Part shown: piece by piece, positions 61,338-64,000 of the stretch
Layout: the number at the start of each line of letters is the position of its first letter
How positions within the stretch are numbered: position 1 is the stretch's first letter
Origin: a virus
Direction: 5' to 3' (one strand)
IMG/VR virus record: IMGVR_UViG_3300010885_038790
Location: 1 to 64,000 of that record
Length of the DNA stretch: 64,000 bases
Translations under genes and position numbers: made by a program
Notes under the pieces: generated by a model
What the model was told of the DNA's origin: nothing
Seen by the model: only the letters and a program-made list of their open reading frames with translations
Database searches by the model: none

Positions 61338-64000
61338 ATGGCAAATACAAAAATTCTTCAGGTTAAGCGTACCACAGTTTCTGGGCGCCTACCTAACACT
61401 TCTAGTACCTCCAACAGCTCGTACATCTATCCAGGTGAATTTGCATTCAACCTAGCCGATAGAAAGCTTTACTCCCAATACGCTTCCGTACCGTTTGAAG
61501 TAGGCGCAAACTTATCTTCACTAGTTGTAACCGGTAATGCCTCTATTACCGGTACGCTTACTGTTGTAGGTAATACGATCTATACCGGTAACGTAGTTTA
61601 TATTAACACCACGAACCTGACCGTTGGTGATAATATCATCACCCTTAACTCTGATGTAACCGGATCACCAACTGAATCGGCCGGCATTGAAATTAATCGC
61701 GGCACATCGGCAAATGTAAGCTTTCTTTGGGATGAAGCAAACACTAGATGGACTATAGGTTCACAGAACCTTTTTGTTGGCGGCAGTATTAATGCTGTAT
61801 CTATTTCTGTTACAAACTTTACGGCCGCCAACATTGCCGCTGTAAACTTAAGCACATCTAATAACTTTGCAGTCTCTAATACTAGTTTTGATATAAATAC
61901 AGGTATTGCCGGGTGGCATTATAGCGGTAAAGCACTATCGGTTAACGCAAAAGAATCTGTACCTAGAGGAGTCAGTTTTTCTTCCGATGGTACAAAAATG
62001 TATGTTGTAGGAACTAGTTCTTCTTCAGTACATCAGTACAATCTATCATCAGCATTTGATGTAACTACCGGTACATTTGCAAGCACCCTTTCTGTTTCTA
62101 CTCAAGAAGCAGCTCCTTCTGGTTTATTTTTTAAATTAGATGGTACTAAGATGTACATTATCGGTACTACGTCTGATTCAATACATCAGTATAGTTTGGC
62201 AACAGCCTGGAATTTAAGTACTGCTACTGCCGATGGTGTGTCATATAATATCGTTCAAGACACTTCACCAACTGATATATTCTTTAGCCCTGACGGTACG
62301 TCTGTATTCATTCTTGGTAATACAAATAGTAGAGTTAACAAATATACTTTATCCTCAGCTTGGAATATTTCTACTGCAACATTTAATAATTTCTTTGCTT
62401 TTTCAAGTTCATCTAATGAAAGTAATGCAACAGGTCTGACGTTTAATTCAACAGGTACAATTATGTACTTAGTAGGACTAAATACAAATTATATTTTTAG
62501 CTATGCTCTATCTACCCCATGGGATGTAACTACAGCAACGATTACCGGGTATAAGAGTGTATACAACGTTGAATCAGGTGTTCAAGGTGTTTTTTATAGT
62601 CAGACTAGCAATAAGTTTTGGATAGTAGGTGCATCAAACGATACGGTATATCAGTATGACACTAATGATAGTGCAGCACTTAAAGTAACTGCTAACTCCT
62701 TACATATAACTGGCATATTAAGTGTCAGTAATAATATTAGTATTGATGGTAACTTCCATACATTAGGAACTATTAAAGCTGAAAATGATATACAGACTGA
62801 CGGTAACCTAACAGTCGTAGGAACTACTTTACTTGGCAATACAACTACTGTCACCGGTGCATTTACTGTAACTGGAACCACAACAACAACCTCAATTCAA
62901 AGTACTCAAACATCTGGCACAATCACTTTAGGTGGAACTACTGGTACTGGTGCTATTACGGTTGGTCAGTCAACTGGAGTTCAAACGTTAGGTCTTGCAA
63001 CTGGCGCCACAACATCTTCAAATACAAAGACAGTTAACATTGGTACAGCAGGGCTTTCAGGCTCCATTACCAACGTTAATATAGGATCGGTGGTTTCTGG
63101 TGCAACAGGTACAACGACAATTAATAGCAATAACGTCGTTGTACCTAATAACCTTGCCGTTACTGGTACAGCTAACGTTGCAACTACTATAAATGTAGGC
63201 GCAAATTTAACGATTAATACAACCTCATATGGGATTGGTAACTCAACTATAAATGCAGTACTTACATCTACTTCATTATTGATAGGTAATACAGTTGCCA
63301 ACACAACCGCGGTTGCAGTAGGCGCAAACGTTATTGCTAATACTACTGCTTTACTAGTTGGTAATAGTTCAGTTAATAGTATCATCACATCATCCCTGTT
63401 AACAACAACTACTGCCAATTTATCGACAAGTGTTAATGTTGGTGCTAACGTTAACTTAAGTACTACTCAAATTAAAGTTGGTAATTCGAGCGTCAATACA
63501 GTTATTACAAGCACTACTATTACTGGTAATGCAGCGGCGACTCTAGGTAATACAACTATTAACGGATCCTTAACAGTTACTGCCAATACTGTTGCTGCTC
63601 AGGTCAATACGACAAGCATCAACGTTGGTGCAAACGTAAACATAAGTGCCACTCAACTCAACGTTGGCAATAGTACAGTAAATACTGTCATTACTAGTAC
63701 AACGATGACGGGTAATGGTGCTGGTATCCTTAACGTTAACGCTGCAACTGTTGGATCTAATACAGCTTCAACACTGAGGACATACTCAGAGACGCAAGCT
63801 GCCAATGCATACACCACTGCTCAGGCCAACTCAGCTAATGCTACTAACATTTCAAGTGGTACGCTTGCAACCGCCAGATTACCTGCAACTGTCAACGTTG
63901 CAACTACTGTAAACGTTGGTGCAAACGTAAACTTAGGTACATCTTCTATCAACGTTGGTAATGCAACAATCAATACCGTAATTACGTCATCAACAATTAC
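61338..64000 (+). CDS. Repetitive tail-fibre protein, 3' end beyond the window
   Basis: At least 887 codons open to the right edge. The N-terminus (ILQVKRTTVSGRLPNTSS, YIYPGEFAFNLADRKLYSQY) is the usual start of T4-like phage fibre proteins; LTVGDNIITLNSDVTGSP and ESAGIEINRGTSANVSFLWDE follow. Residues about 195-440 contain five repeats like DGTKMYVVGTSSSSVHQYNLSSAFDVTTG, the same propeller-like unit as in the gp7-like protein. Then come Thr/Val/Asn strand repeats (VNVGANVN) to the edge. Likely a receptor-contacting fibre. Confidence 0.75.
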   Translation, partial: MANTKILQVKRTTVSGRLPNTSSTSNSSYIYPGEFAFNLADRKLYSQYASVPFEVGANLSSLVVTGNASITGTLTVVGNTIYTGNVVYINTTNLTVGDNIITLNSDVTGSPTESAGIEINRGTSANVSFLWDEANTRWTIGSQNLFVGGSINAVSISVTNFTAANIAAVNLSTSNNFAVSNTSFDINTGIAGWHYSGKALSVNAKESVPRGVSFSSDGTKMYVVGTSSSSVHQYNLSSAFDVTTGTFASTLSVSTQEAAPSGLFFKLDGTKMYIIGTTSDSIHQYSLATAWNLSTATADGVSYNIVQDTSPTDIFFSPDGTSVFILGNTNSRVNKYTLSSAWNISTATFNNFFAFSSSSNESNATGLTFNSTGTIMYLVGLNTNYIFSYALSTPWDVTTATITGYKSVYNVESGVQGVFYSQTSNKFWIVGASNDTVYQYDTNDSAALKVTANSLHITGILSVSNNISIDGNFHTLGTIKAENDIQTDGNLTVVGTTLLGNTTTVTGAFTVTGTTTTTSIQSTQTSGTITLGGTTGTGAITVGQSTGVQTLGLATGATTSSNTKTVNIGTAGLSGSITNVNIGSVVSGATGTTTINSNNVVVPNNLAVTGTANVATTINVGANLTINTTSYGIGNSTINAVLTSTSLLIGNTVANTTAVAVGANVIANTTALLVGNSSVNSIITSSLLTTTTANLSTSVNVGANVNLSTTQIKVGNSSVNTVITSTTITGNAAATLGNTTINGSLTVTANTVAAQVNTTSINVGANVNISATQLNVGNSTVNTVITSTTMTGNGAGILNVNAATVGSNTASTLRTYSETQAANAYTTAQANSANATNISSGTLATARLPATVNVATTVNVGANVNLGTSSINVGNATINTVITSSTI

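Noticed and set aside
1-64000. Prophage attachment sites or integrase
   Set aside because: No recombinase gene is present, and the many T-loop repeats that look like att cores are within tRNA genes.

Overview
The window is an internal stretch of a large, lytic, T4-like tailed-phage (myovirus) genome. The evidence is a set of recognisable T4 replication and virion genes: nrdB, rnh, phoH, gp33, gp59, gp32, gp4, gp26/51, gp54, gp48, gp53, gp27, gp5, gp25, gp6, gp7 and gp8. T4-type late promoters (TATAAATA) and free-standing GIY-YIG endonucleases agree with this. No genome end, integrase or attachment site is visible. The encoded tmRNA is of the rare two-piece (permuted) type with tag ANDSQFALAA. 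Together with the heptose and surface-sugar genes this points to a Gram-negative host, plausibly a betaproteobacterium; the host is an inference.

Layout. Positions 1-10.5 kb (+): end of nrdB, a homing endonuclease, a RuvC-like resolvase, one tRNA, a heptose/sugar-nucleotide operon (cytidylyltransferase, epimerase, frameshifted glycosyltransferase, GHMP kinase, GmhA isomerase), then rnh, phoH and a RecB/Cas4-like nuclease. Positions 10.5-22.1 kb (+): an RNA-rich region with 30 tRNA genes. Counting the tRNA-Arg at 1.9 kb, the 31 tRNAs cover all 20 amino acids. They are interspersed with small ORFs, a second GIY-YIG gene, GroES-like, YkuK-like and DUF932 genes, many near-identical sigma70-type promoters, several non-tRNA structured RNAs, and the permuted tmRNA. 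Positions 22.1-25.4 kb (+): SleB-like hydrolase, gp33-like, methyltransferase, gp59, gp32. Positions 25.4-31.7 kb (-): two large tail-core proteins, the gp26/gp51 tail chaperone pair with a slippery site, gp54, a gp2-like gene, gp4. Positions 31.8-64 kb (+): baseplate hub and wedge genes followed by a long fibre region.

Two systems stand out. (1) At 14.83-16.76 kb a dedicated promoter drives three tandem structured RNAs followed directly by a Ro60-like (TROVE/DUF2828-vWA) protein gene. The RNAs share a covarying closing stem, a conserved CAGCAA-type linker and, in two of them, T-arm hairpins. One also carries an acceptor-like stem and a D-arm in circularly permuted order. This is what a phage Ro/Y-RNA ribonucleoprotein would look like; related elements lie among the tRNAs at 11.75-12.56 kb. 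(2) At 56.5-60.5 kb a collagen-like fibre with Lys in the Y position of Gly-X-Y repeats and a C-terminal S74-type chaperone is followed by a fused enzyme. That enzyme combines a GT25-type glycosyltransferase, an LH3/PLOD-type glycosyltransferase and a lysyl-hydroxylase 2OG-Fe(II) domain, a possible self-contained collagen hydroxylation and glycosylation pathway.

How the parts fit: the tRNAs, tmRNA and Ro/Y RNAs form an RNA-maintenance and translation-support block expressed from host-type promoters. The replication genes and gp33 connect to late transcription of the tail genes. The heptose operon and the collagen-modifying enzyme probably both decorate surfaces (host envelope or virion fibres). 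All assignments are from reading the sequence; no database search was run.
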